64,000 bases of DNA from Spirochaetia bacterium. GTDB lineage: Bacteria > Spirochaetota > Spirochaetia > Treponematales > Rectinemataceae. This document shows, in pieces, positions 51,816-61,346 of the stretch. The stretch covers positions 124,001 through 188,000 of the forward strand of contig JARKOY010000021.1 of NCBI GenBank assembly GCA_029975555.1, given 5' to 3'. Each line of letters opens with the position of its first letter. The first letter of the stretch is position 1. Position numbers and translations under genes: made by a program. A model generated the notes under the pieces. The model saw only the letters and a program-made list of their open reading frames with translations, made no database searches and was not told the DNA's origin.

Positions 51816-52457
51816 ATGGGCAAATTCAGTACTAAAATTCGTACTTTTTCGGCGCTCGAGGTGGCCAAACTCTGCGGCGTCGTCAACCAGACTGCGATCA
51901 ACTGGATCCGCAGCGGGCACCTGAAAGCCTTCAGTACGCCCGGTGGACAATACCGAGTCTACGCAGAAGACCTTGTGGCGTTCCTGAAGGAGCGGAATAT
52001 GCGCGTCCCCCAGGAATTACACGAAGATCTCACGATGCCCGTCGATCTCGGCCTTGCGCTCATCGTCGACGACGACAAGGACCTCAACACCATCCTCAAA
52101 CGGCTGCTCGAGCGAAAAATCGAAGAACTGCGCGTCGCCCAAGCGTTCGACGGGTTCGAGGCAGGTAGACTCATCGCCGAGCGCCACCCTGCGATCGTGC
52201 TGCTGGACTTGAACCTGCCGGGCGTCGACGGCATTTCGCTCTGTAAAAAAATACGCTCGGACGAATCGCTCGGCCAACCGGCAGTCATCGCAATGACGGG
52301 CATAGCGCAGGAAGAGGCACAGTCGCAAATGATGGACGCCGGAGCAAACGCCTTCTTCTCGAAACCCCTCAATTTCGAAGCGCTGATCGCGAAGATCAAA
52401 GCGCTGCTCGATGAGCGCCGCAATCCCCCCGGACAAGAGTCGGAGGTTGCACCATGA
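51816..52457 (+). CDS. HTH-receiver protein (excisionase/MerR-type HTH plus REC domain)
   Basis: 213 aa with a reversed domain order. Residues 10-60 form a MerR/excisionase-type helix-turn-helix ([37 protein letters not shown]). Residues 80-200 are a response-regulator receiver: acidic pocket D85-D87, phosphoacceptor D131 in LLDLNLPG, T161 in AMTG and K183 in FSKP, all intact. No histidine kinase is adjacent. AGAGG precedes ATG 51816. Its stop overlaps the macrodomain gene (ATGA). Confidence 0.88.
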   Translation: MGKFSTKIRTFSALEVAKLCGVVNQTAINWIRSGHLKAFSTPGGQYRVYAEDLVAFLKERNMRVPQELHEDLTMPVDLGLALIVDDDKDLNTILKRLLERKIEELRVAQAFDGFEAGRLIAERHPAIVLLDLNLPGVDGISLCKKIRSDESLGQPAVIAMTGIAQEEAQSQMMDAGANAFFSKPLNFEALIAKIKALLDERRNPPGQESEVAP

Positions 52458-53047
52458 AAGCGTTGTACCGTTCGCCCGAAGGCCGCTGCATCGTTGCAGT
52501 CGGCGACATCACCACCCTCGTCTGCGACGCCATCGTCAACGCGGCGAACTCAAGCCTTTTAGGCGGAGGCGGCGTCGACGGCGCCATCCACAGGGCGGGA
52601 GGACCAGAGATCCTCGCCGAATGCAAGGCACTGCGCCGCGGCCCCTTGCCCGACGGACTTCCGGCAGGCAAGGCAGTCGCCACGACCGCAGGGCGCCTGC
52701 CTGCCAAGCGAGTCATCCACACCGTCGGCCCAATCTGGCGAGGGGGCGCTCACCACGAAGACGAAATCCTCGCATCCTGCTACCGCGAATCGCTCGCCCT
52801 CGCAGCGCAGGAAGGCCTCGAATCGATCGCATTTCCGGCCATCTCTACCGGCGTCTACGGATTCCCCCGAGAGCGCGCCGCCCGAATCGCCTGGCGGACC
52901 GTCCAGGAATTCCTCGAAGGCGCACACAAGCCACCTTTCGCCCCTCACCCAGCTACTCCGGACGCCTCTTGCCTGCGCACCGTCTGGTTCATATTCTTTT
53001 CCGACATGGACGCGGAAGTGTTCATGAGCGCGAACGGCCTTGCGTAA
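52454..53047 (+). CDS. Macrodomain protein (O-acetyl-ADP-ribose deacetylase-like)
   Basis: 197-aa macrodomain, YmdB/MacroD-like. ADP-ribose-binding elements are [20 protein letters not shown] (residues 16-35), the [14 protein letters not shown] loop (37-50) and the phosphate loop [11 protein letters not shown] near 135-145. It should hydrolyse O-acetyl-ADP-ribose or mono-ADP-ribosyl groups. ATG 52454 overlaps the regulator's TGA, so it is coupled to a phosphorylation-responsive gene. Residues around 165-178 look like a loop with Pro/His, slightly longer than usual. Confidence 0.9.
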   Translation: MKALYRSPEGRCIVAVGDITTLVCDAIVNAANSSLLGGGGVDGAIHRAGGPEILAECKALRRGPLPDGLPAGKAVATTAGRLPAKRVIHTVGPIWRGGAHHEDEILASCYRESLALAAQEGLESIAFPAISTGVYGFPRERAARIAWRTVQEFLEGAHKPPFAPHPATPDASCLRTVWFIFFSDMDAEVFMSANGLA

Positions 53048-53056
53048 GGAGATTTC

Positions 53057-54346
53057 ATGCGTTTCGATTTACTGCATCCGGCGGATCAGCTTGTCATGAT
53101 GATGCACCGCATCTACTACCGCGGCATGACGACCACCTCGGGCGGAAACCTGTCGGTGAAGGATGCCGACGGCAGTGTCTGGATCACCCCCAGCGGCATC
53201 GACAAAGGCAACCTTCGACGCGACGACATCATGCGCATCCTCCCCGACGGAACAGTTCAGGGCAGACACCGCCCCTCGTCTGAATACCCCTTTCACCTCG
53301 CCGTCTACGCACAGCGCCCCGACGTCGGCGCGGTCCTGCACGCCCATTCGCCGGGCCTCGTCGCCTGCTCCATCGTGCGGCGCATTCCCGAGGTCCTAAT
53401 GACGCCGGAGATCTTTCAAGTCTGCGGAGAAGTCAGCATGGCGCCGTACGCCCTGCCGGGCAGCACCATGCTCGGCGAGAAGATCGCCGCCGAATTCGCC
53501 AAAGGCTACTCCGTGGTCATGCTCGAAAACCACGGCATCGTCATAGGAGCCCCTGATATCTTCAAGGCCTTCACGATGTTTGAGACACTCGAGTTCGCGG
53601 CCAGACTCCAGATCAACGCACTAAAAATTGGCACACTGCGCCTTCTCGATCCCGAGACCGCGACGCGCGTCAACGAGACGAAACTGGCAAACTATCCCGA
53701 CATGGAGGTCTCCACCCACACGAGCGAAGAGAACGCGATCCGGCGCGACCTCGTCGAGTTCATTCACCGCTCCTACCAACAGGGGCTGTTCACCAGCAGC
53801 CAAGGAACCTATTCGGCGCGCCTCTCCGAAGGCGGCTTCGTCATCACGCCCTACGGCAAAGACCGTATGTACCTCGATGTCGAGGACCTCGTGCTCGTGC
53901 GGGACGGACATTGCGAAAAAGGGAAAATGGCGAGCCGAGCGGCCCACCTCCACGAAACGATCTATAAAGGTCATCCGGAAATCAACTCAATCTTGATCGC
54001 CCAGCCCCCCAACCTCATGGCCTTCGCCGTGACCGACGCGCCGTTCGATCCCCGCACCATACCCGAGAGCTACATCGTGCTGCGCGGCATCCACAAGATA
54101 CCCTTCGGAACCTCTGTCTTCGAGCCTGACAGAATCTCTTCCGAGCTGAGCGATCGCTCTCCAGTCCTGATCTCCGAAAATGACAGCGTCATCGTGACGG
54201 GCAAGACCCTCCTCAACGCCTTCGACCGCCTGGAGGTGGCGGAGTTCTCCGCCAAATCGATCATCGAATCGCTCAGCCTCGGGTCCATCGTCCACATCAA
54301 CGACCAGGAGATCCGCGACATCGAAACGGCGTTCAACTTGAAATGA
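53057..54346 (+). CDS. Tandem class II aldolase/adducin protein with degenerate second domain
   Basis: 429 aa made of two class II aldolase-fold halves. In the first (about 1-210) the metal/catalytic set is intact: SSEYPFH (E76), HAHSPG (H95, H97) and LENHG (H159). In the second (about 222-429) the equivalent positions read ASRAAHLH and IAQPPN, so the Zn ligands are lost and it is probably structural or regulatory. First half resembles fuculose/ribulose-phosphate aldolases and epimerases. Lies between the macrodomain gene and convergent iolB. Substrate unknown, though inositol- or deoxy-sugar-related by context. Confidence 0.87.
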   Translation: MRFDLLHPADQLVMMMHRIYYRGMTTTSGGNLSVKDADGSVWITPSGIDKGNLRRDDIMRILPDGTVQGRHRPSSEYPFHLAVYAQRPDVGAVLHAHSPGLVACSIVRRIPEVLMTPEIFQVCGEVSMAPYALPGSTMLGEKIAAEFAKGYSVVMLENHGIVIGAPDIFKAFTMFETLEFAARLQINALKIGTLRLLDPETATRVNETKLANYPDMEVSTHTSEENAIRRDLVEFIHRSYQQGLFTSSQGTYSARLSEGGFVITPYGKDRMYLDVEDLVLVRDGHCEKGKMASRAAHLHETIYKGHPEINSILIAQPPNLMAFAVTDAPFDPRTIPESYIVLRGIHKIPFGTSVFEPDRISSELSDRSPVLISENDSVIVTGKTLLNAFDRLEVAEFSAKSIIESLSLGSIVHINDQEIRDIETAFNLK

Positions 54347-54361
54347 TCCCCCACGAGCAGA

Positions 54362-55141
54362 CTATGGGGCATTCACCAGCCACTCGTACTCGGGGATATA
54401 GATTCTGGTCTTATCCCATGGGTCTCCATCGAGGTGCCGGATCATCCAGACATAGTACATTGTAAAGCCAGGCGCGGCGACCTGCTGGTGCGCCTTCCCG
54501 GGCAAAATGGCGGCATAAGAGCCATCGGTGCTCTTGAACACGTCGTCGCCGATGAAGCAAGCCCCAAACCCTTCCGGGCGGTCGAACTGATAATAATACA
54601 GTTCCGGCTGCGGGTGATGGTGCGGGGGATACGAACTCCACTTGCCGGGCTGATTGAAAACCTCACCCATGACCATATTGGAATACGGAGCGTTGGACAG
54701 ATCGAACATGGTGGAGACTATCCTGTGGCCGGCGCCGTTCCACTGACCTTTGCCGAATTCCTGGTACAGACAGTTCTCTGGCGTGTAAAAGACCGCAGGA
54801 AACTCCTTCTCATTGTCCGTCTGTTGCACGATAATCTCGCTGTCCGCGAGTGCTTCGATGCCCACCTTAGTGTTTCTGGAGAAATGCAAACAGAAGGGCT
54901 TGCGCTCAAACGGAGAGGCGCGCTTTCCCGTCGCGATCCTCGCCGCGGCGGCATCATCCCACTCGAACCGCACCTCGCCCCTCAGCAGCAGAATCGCCGT
55001 CTCATTGGCGCTCTCCAGAAATTCTATTCTCTCACCCTTGCGACAACGCCTCACATAGATGTCCATGAGCATCTCGGCGTTTTTACCGTGCATCTGACAC
55101 AGTATCTTTTTCCCGTTTTCAAATTTGGGGGTGTCGAGCAT
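54362..55141 (-). CDS. iolB: 5-Deoxy-glucuronate isomerase
   Basis: 259-aa bicupin converting 5-deoxy-glucuronate (IolD product) to 2-deoxy-5-keto-gluconate. The metal-binding signature SSYPPHHHPQPELYYYQFDRPEGFG lies near residues 168-192, and GKAHQQVAAPGFTMYYVWMIRH near 215-236 completes the second cupin. Length is normal for IolB. GGAGG is 8 bases before ATG 55141. Convergent with the tandem aldolase. It is 47 kb from iolGDE, so the pathway is split in this genome. Confidence 0.92.
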   Translation of the reverse strand: MLDTPKFENGKKILCQMHGKNAEMLMDIYVRRCRKGERIEFLESANETAILLLRGEVRFEWDDAAAARIATGKRASPFERKPFCLHFSRNTKVGIEALADSEIIVQQTDNEKEFPAVFYTPENCLYQEFGKGQWNGAGHRIVSTMFDLSNAPYSNMVMGEVFNQPGKWSSYPPHHHPQPELYYYQFDRPEGFGACFIGDDVFKSTDGSYAAILPGKAHQQVAAPGFTMYYVWMIRHLDGDPWDKTRIYIPEYEWLVNAP

Positions 55142-55282
55142 GGGAAGGACCTCCGGTTTCTTGTTTAGTACAAACTCAGACCTAACAACGGTAACAGAGA
55201 TATTCTATGGATTGAGCATGATTATGGCTAGGGAGCGCAATGCCCCATCGCAAAAACTATATGAATTGACAAGGCTCGCCCA

Positions 55283-56209
55283 TCAAAATCTAAGTCGTAA
55301 CATAATGTCTTGATCATAATTGCCAAAGCCCCGCCCAAAAATGTTCAGCCCACCTGTGTGCTCAGCGTTTTCTTTGATGCCGATGCGAACTTTGATCGAG
55401 TGGTGTTCGGAAAGGGCTAGATCGCGGAGGGTTATGCTGGAAATGCGAACCCCATCGATGAAGGACCCCTCATCGGTTATGCTCAAGTTTTTTAAAAGCC
55501 CATATTGGGATCCCTCGAGCTTCCACCATTCAGGAGTCAGGTTCCCGCGCTTGTCACCGAAATCCCCTGGAGATGTCCATTTTCCGATCTCCACGTTATT
55601 TATCCAAAAAGTAATGTCAGAAAGCCAATTTTTGTTAGTGCCCGGTATTTCGGAAGAGAGTTCTGCGATCAGCTCAAGCTTCTGAATGGGTTTGTTCTTA
55701 TAGAGACTATTATTCGGAAATTTGTATTCTACCCAGCCTCGCTCGAACCACAGAAGGCCAGCCTTGATCCTGTCAGGGATGAGAAAGGAACCAGGAACAT
55801 CAAGGTAACCGATGATACCTTCGGTTGAACAAAGCCCACAAGGGGCCTGAACATCATAGCTGGTGAAAAGGCCCACAGGCATCTCTACCTCGATCGTATC
55901 CTCATCAATGACCTTTTGCTCGTTATTGAACCGTATCACAATTTCCTTGTATATAGCCTTGCATATCTTCTGATTGCCCTTCCTTGCCTTGACGACTTCA
56001 GTTTCGATGAGCCCTGCTTTTTCGAGAATCGCTATGTTGGTGGCTACGGTCGATTGAGGCAGCTTCAGCTCTTGTACGATCTCGTTAATATTCTTCGGTC
56101 CCTTTGAGAGAAGGTCGAGGATTCTAAGACGCAGTTCAGAGGCTATGCCTCGCACGACCGTGAGGTCTTCCTGGGGGGTCAACACAATGATTCGCTGGTC
56201 TTTTTGCAT
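55283..56209 (-). CDS. ArsR-type HTH regulator with a sugar-sensing-like C-terminal domain
   Basis: 308 aa. The winged helix-turn-helix spans about 15-80 (GIASELRLRILDLLSKGPKNINEIVQELKLPQSTVATNIAIL). The rest is a beta-rich domain (TSPGDFGDKRGNLTPEWW near 215) seen in regulators next to plant-polysaccharide genes. Divergent from a sugar ABC transporter/arabinofuranosidase operon, so it probably controls it. ATG 56209 has no ribosome site and its -10 box is six bases upstream, predicting a leaderless message. Body is AT-richer than the rest of the window. Confidence 0.82.
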   Translation of the reverse strand: MQKDQRIIVLTPQEDLTVVRGIASELRLRILDLLSKGPKNINEIVQELKLPQSTVATNIAILEKAGLIETEVVKARKGNQKICKAIYKEIVIRFNNEQKVIDEDTIEVEMPVGLFTSYDVQAPCGLCSTEGIIGYLDVPGSFLIPDRIKAGLLWFERGWVEYKFPNNSLYKNKPIQKLELIAELSSEIPGTNKNWLSDITFWINNVEIGKWTSPGDFGDKRGNLTPEWWKLEGSQYGLLKNLSITDEGSFIDGVRISSITLRDLALSEHHSIKVRIGIKENAEHTGGLNIFGRGFGNYDQDIMLRLRF

Positions 56210-56215
56210 AAATTT

Positions 56216-56244
56216 AATATATCATAAATTGTGATACAAATCAA
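56216..56244 (-). promoter_or_regulatory. Regulator promoter with 17-bp palindrome
   Basis: On the minus strand TTGATT (56244-56239), 17-bp spacer, TATATT (56221-56216), ATG at 56209. The spacer is occupied by TATCATAAATTGTGATA (56220-56236), TATCA-N7-TGATA, a likely autoregulatory site. Confidence 0.65.
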
Positions 56245-56388
56245 GCATGTTTTGATAAACATATGGAATGTGGCACAGTCCTCTGAATTTTACAATAATC
56301 ATAAAAAATATATGATAGAAGCACATGTTTATATAGTCAATTTTTGACCAACCAATTTCTGGCTGAAAACAATACAAACGAAATAATG

Positions 56389-56438
56389 GATACGTATCAA
56401 AAATTTTGCTTGACAGCTAAAAAAACCAATGCTACCAT
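56389..56438 (+). promoter_or_regulatory. Promoter and operator of the arabinose-oligosaccharide operon
   Basis: TTGACA (56410-56415), 17-bp spacer, TACCAT (56433-56438). Twelve bases before the -35 is the perfect palindrome GATACGTATC (56389-56398). Its GATA/TATC half sites match those in the regulator's own promoter. Confidence 0.7.
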
Positions 56439-56490
56439 TAATTTGCAGAGAGGATTTTCCTGCAATGATACTATTTAGGAGGTAGCAAAA

Positions 56491-57783
56491 ATGAAACGGT
56501 TCCTATTCGTCTGCCTTGTAATCGCTACGCTCGGCATTGTGCCGGCTTTCGGACAGAAAACCGACATTACACTCTGGACATTCCAAGAGCTGCATTTGAC
56601 TTTCTATCAAAAAATGGCTGAAAAATGGAATGCCGCTCATCCGAAAGAGATGATCAACCTAAAAGGAGAAGTTTTCCCTTATGATGATATGCACAACAAG
56701 CTCCTTATATCATTACAGTCAGGCGTTGGAGCACCAGATATAAGCGATATTGAGATAAGCAAATTCGCCAACTATCTACAAGGCGACATTCAGCTTGCCC
56801 CACTCAATGATCTCATCGACCCAGAAAAAGATAAGTTTGTTCAATCCAGGCTCGATCTGTATAAGAAAGATGGTAAGTATTACGGGCTCGATTTTCATGT
56901 CGGCGCGGAGGTTATGTACTATAACATGGATATTATGAAGGCTGCTGGTGTTGATATTGATAAGATTAAGACGTGGGGAGATTACATCAAAGCAGGCCAA
57001 CAGGTCGTTGCCAAGACAGGTAAGCCAATGACCACCATCGAGGTAACCGAGCACTGGTCCTACTATCCGCTTCTCAATATGGCCGGTTCCGATGTGGTAG
57101 ACTCGAATGGTCGTGTCACTCTTGATGATCCGATCAACGTGAAAGTGCTTCAACTCCTCAAGGACATGATCTACAAATATAAAATCGCGATCCCCACTCC
57201 TGGTGGTTTCCATCATAATGAACAATACTATGGCTTTATGAATGACGGCGGAGCAGCTTCGATCTGGATGCCCATGTGGTACATGGGACGCTTCACCGAT
57301 TACATGACCGATCTCTCTGGCAAAATCGCTGTGCGACCAATGCCAAAATTTGATGGCTCTGATGTAGTATATAACATCAAGTCACCATATACTTCAGCAG
57401 GGATGGGAGGCACAGGGACGGCTGTTATCAAGACAAGTAAAAATCTTGCCCTGGCAAAAAAATTCCTATATTTCTGCAAAGGATCAAAAGAAGGCACTAT
57501 CGCGACATGGACGGATCTTGGATTTGATCCTCTCCGCTGGGATGTGTGGAGCGATCCTGCAATGAAAGCGCCCAACAAGTTTACTAAGTTCTTTGTGAAT
57601 AAGGAAAATATCTTTGATGTGTTACTCCAGGTCAAAGACGGTTTTAATACCACCAATGTCGGTGGCAAATATCCTGCAGTCATCGATGCGATCAAACATA
57701 CAGTCATGTACAAAGTGCTGGTTGAGCAATCCAAAACCCCTGAACAAGCACTCAAAGAAGCCGCTGCCGAGCTTCGAAAGTAG
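56491..57783 (+). CDS. Sugar ABC transporter substrate-binding protein (AraN-like)
   Basis: 430-aa SBP_bac_1 family receptor. Signal peptide ends near residue 21 (...VPAFGQ). Landmarks are DITLWTFQELHLTFYQKMAEKWNAAHP near 24-50, DISDIEISKFANYL near 83, YKKDGKYYGLDFHVGAEVMYYN near 125-146 and GTGTAVIKTSKNLALAKKF near 308. GGAGGT precedes the ATG. The adjacent GH51 enzyme suggests alpha-L-arabino-oligosaccharides as ligand. A hairpin separates it from the permease genes. Confidence 0.92.
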   Translation: MKRFLFVCLVIATLGIVPAFGQKTDITLWTFQELHLTFYQKMAEKWNAAHPKEMINLKGEVFPYDDMHNKLLISLQSGVGAPDISDIEISKFANYLQGDIQLAPLNDLIDPEKDKFVQSRLDLYKKDGKYYGLDFHVGAEVMYYNMDIMKAAGVDIDKIKTWGDYIKAGQQVVAKTGKPMTTIEVTEHWSYYPLLNMAGSDVVDSNGRVTLDDPINVKVLQLLKDMIYKYKIAIPTPGGFHHNEQYYGFMNDGGAASIWMPMWYMGRFTDYMTDLSGKIAVRPMPKFDGSDVVYNIKSPYTSAGMGGTGTAVIKTSKNLALAKKFLYFCKGSKEGTIATWTDLGFDPLRWDVWSDPAMKAPNKFTKFFVNKENIFDVLLQVKDGFNTTNVGGKYPAVIDAIKHTVMYKVLVEQSKTPEQALKEAAAELRK

Positions 57784-57814
57784 GGTTTCCAGCACTGTTG
57801 CGTAAATTATAAAA

Positions 57815-57854
57815 GCTGGCGCGCCTGAAGGATTCAATCCCATGGCGCACCAGC
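57815..57854 (+). terminator. Intercistronic hairpin after the binding-protein gene
   Basis: GCTGGCGCGCC (57815-57825) pairs with GGCGCACCAGC (57844-57854), one mismatch, 18-base loop, no U-tract. Probably limits read-through into the permeases. Confidence 0.6.
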
Positions 57855-57873
57855 ATACATGTACGGAGACGGC

Positions 57874-58764
57874 ATGAAAGCCTCATCATATTATCATTCG
57901 CAGAAGTTGGTGCCATATGTTTTTGTGCTTCCTTTTTTAATTTCGATCGCTGTCTTCTATGTATATCCGATTATTGGCACCATCATTATGAGCTTTCAAC
58001 AAGTTGTACCAGGGCAGACTCATTTCATCGGCCTAGCAAATTACAAGAGAGTTATCTCGAGTGATTTCCTAACAGCGCTCAAAAACAGCTCAATATACAC
58101 CCTCCTCACAATCCTGATCCTTGTGCCGGGGCCCATCATCCTCGCTGTCTTGTTGTCAAAAGGGCCCTCCCACATGAACAATGCACTCAGGGCCGCTTTC
58201 TTTATCCCTTCGCTGGTTTCTGTGGTTGTGGCAGGAACGCTTTTCCGACTCATGTTCGCGGCAAACGGAAAGGCGGTCGTCAATGCGATGCTGGCATGGT
58301 TCGGGCTTAAGCCGGTAGATTGGATACTTGGTGGTGCACGGCAAGCAATGTTCCTCATGGTATTGGTTGCGGTGTGGCGGTGGACAGGAGTCAACATCAT
58401 TTACTTCCTTGCGGGGCTTCAAGCTATTCCTGAAGACCTGTACGATGCGGCAGCTATTGATGGTGCTGGCCCATTGAACAAATTTTTCCATATCACTTTA
58501 CCACTCCTCAGGCCAACTATCATTTTCGTGACTACTATCAGTATTTTTGGCGGCTTTGCCATGTTCGAAGAAAGCTATGTTCTTTGGCAGGGGGTCTCAC
58601 CCAACAATTTTGGACTGACAATCGTATGGCTTATCTACCAAAAAGGCTTCCAACTTGGAGATATGGGGACTGCTTCTGCAATCGGGCTTGTTCTTATGGT
58701 CATCGTTTTCACACTGAGCCTCTCGGTGCTCAATCTTTTCGGCTTTTTCAAGAGGGAAGAGTAA
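57874..58764 (+). CDS. Sugar ABC transporter permease 1 (AraP/MalF-like)
   Basis: 296-aa permease with six predicted TM segments, MalF-type. The EAA loop is visible as LQAIPEDLYDAAAIDGAGPLNKFFHITLPLLRP near residues 185-217. I prefer ATG 57874 (CGGAG five bases upstream) to ATG 57859. The partner permease starts one base after the stop. Imports the oligosaccharide delivered by the preceding binding protein; no dedicated ATPase is encoded here, so a shared MsmX-type ATPase elsewhere probably energises it. Confidence 0.92.
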   Translation: MKASSYYHSQKLVPYVFVLPFLISIAVFYVYPIIGTIIMSFQQVVPGQTHFIGLANYKRVISSDFLTALKNSSIYTLLTILILVPGPIILAVLLSKGPSHMNNALRAAFFIPSLVSVVVAGTLFRLMFAANGKAVVNAMLAWFGLKPVDWILGGARQAMFLMVLVAVWRWTGVNIIYFLAGLQAIPEDLYDAAAIDGAGPLNKFFHITLPLLRPTIIFVTTISIFGGFAMFEESYVLWQGVSPNNFGLTIVWLIYQKGFQLGDMGTASAIGLVLMVIVFTLSLSVLNLFGFFKREE

Positions 58765-58765
58765 T

Positions 58766-59617
58766 ATGCGGACTCGAGGTTTTGTAGCTATATTCGCAAC
58801 AATCCTAAAATACCTCTGCCTGATCGTACTCGCCGTCAGCTTCATTTTCCCCATCCTTGCGCTGGTCACCGCATCCTTCAGGCCGGGGCGGGACTTGCTG
58901 CGATATGGTATAACCTTCAAGAGCATAATTCCGGATTCGCTCGACCCCAAAAACTTTGTCGCCCTTGTCAAGTCACGCGACGGCATCTATCTCACATGGT
59001 TCAAAAACAGTCTCTTCCTGACCATACTCCAGACGGTTTTGAGCCTATTTTTCTCATCTTTTGTTGGATATGGGCTCGCAAAATATCATTTCCGGGGAAG
59101 AAACACGATCTTTGTCATTGTACTTTTTGTGATGATGGTGCCCTTGCAGATTCTGATGCTTCCGCTCTATAAACTTACGGCTGCGCTAGGTATCATGAAT
59201 ACGTATCTTGGAGTTTTACTTCCTTTTATCGTGTCGCCATTTGCTATTTTCTTCTTTAGACAGTATGCAATCGGAATCCCAAATGACTTCATCGACGCAG
59301 GCAGGGTTGACGGCCTTGGCGAATTCAGGATCTTTTTTAAACTCATAACGCCGCTGATGGCGCCCGCCTATGGTGCGATGGCAATTCTCTTAGCCCAACA
59401 GAGCTGGAACAACTTTCTGTGGCCTCTCATTGTCATGCGGACGGGCAACATGTTTACCCTGCCGATCGGTCTCAATAGCTTGCTTACGCCGTATGGCAAC
59501 AACTACGACATGCTTATCGCAGGCTCTTGCGCGGCTTCAATTCCAATCATTATCGTATTTTTCTTTTTCCAACGCTATTTCATATCAGGACTAAGTGCTG
59601 GTGGAATCAAGGAATAA
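58766..59617 (+). CDS. Sugar ABC transporter permease 2 (AraQ/MalG-like)
   Basis: 283-aa permease with six TM segments, standard MalG length. The EAA loop reads IPNDFIDAGRVDGLGEFRIFFKLITPLMAPA near residues 167-198. AGAGGGAAG precedes ATG 58766. Pairs with permease 1; the two overlap within one base and are followed after 21 bp by the GH51 gene. Confidence 0.92.
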   Translation: MRTRGFVAIFATILKYLCLIVLAVSFIFPILALVTASFRPGRDLLRYGITFKSIIPDSLDPKNFVALVKSRDGIYLTWFKNSLFLTILQTVLSLFFSSFVGYGLAKYHFRGRNTIFVIVLFVMMVPLQILMLPLYKLTAALGIMNTYLGVLLPFIVSPFAIFFFRQYAIGIPNDFIDAGRVDGLGEFRIFFKLITPLMAPAYGAMAILLAQQSWNNFLWPLIVMRTGNMFTLPIGLNSLLTPYGNNYDMLIAGSCAASIPIIIVFFFFQRYFISGLSAGGIKE

Positions 59618-61144
<1,527 letters not shown>

Positions 61145-61292
61145 CCAATTCATTATTTCCATGGGATTGAAAAGGAATTGTACACATATGGCCATGCGGA
61201 CAAAACGGGAGGCGTAAGTATCCTCATAAAAGCGCTTGTCCTCAAATCCTGAACAGCGGAGCCCCCGCCGGCCGACAGTACGGACGCCGCCC

Positions 61293-61312
61293 GGGCGGGC
61301 AATGGCCCGCCC
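61293..61312. terminator. Hairpin between the GH51 and transketolase genes
   Basis: GGGCGGGC (61293-61300), AATG loop, GCCCGCCC (61305-61312), perfect. Located between convergent genes without a U-tract. Base composition rises sharply from here on. Confidence 0.5.
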
Positions 61313-61346
61313 ACCTGACAGCAGGGGCGCCGCTGTACAGATTGTT

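Noticed and set aside
61150-61346. Possible small gene between GH51 and tkt
   Set aside because: Frames here lack ribosome sites and consist of GC-rich inverted repeats; treated as spacer.
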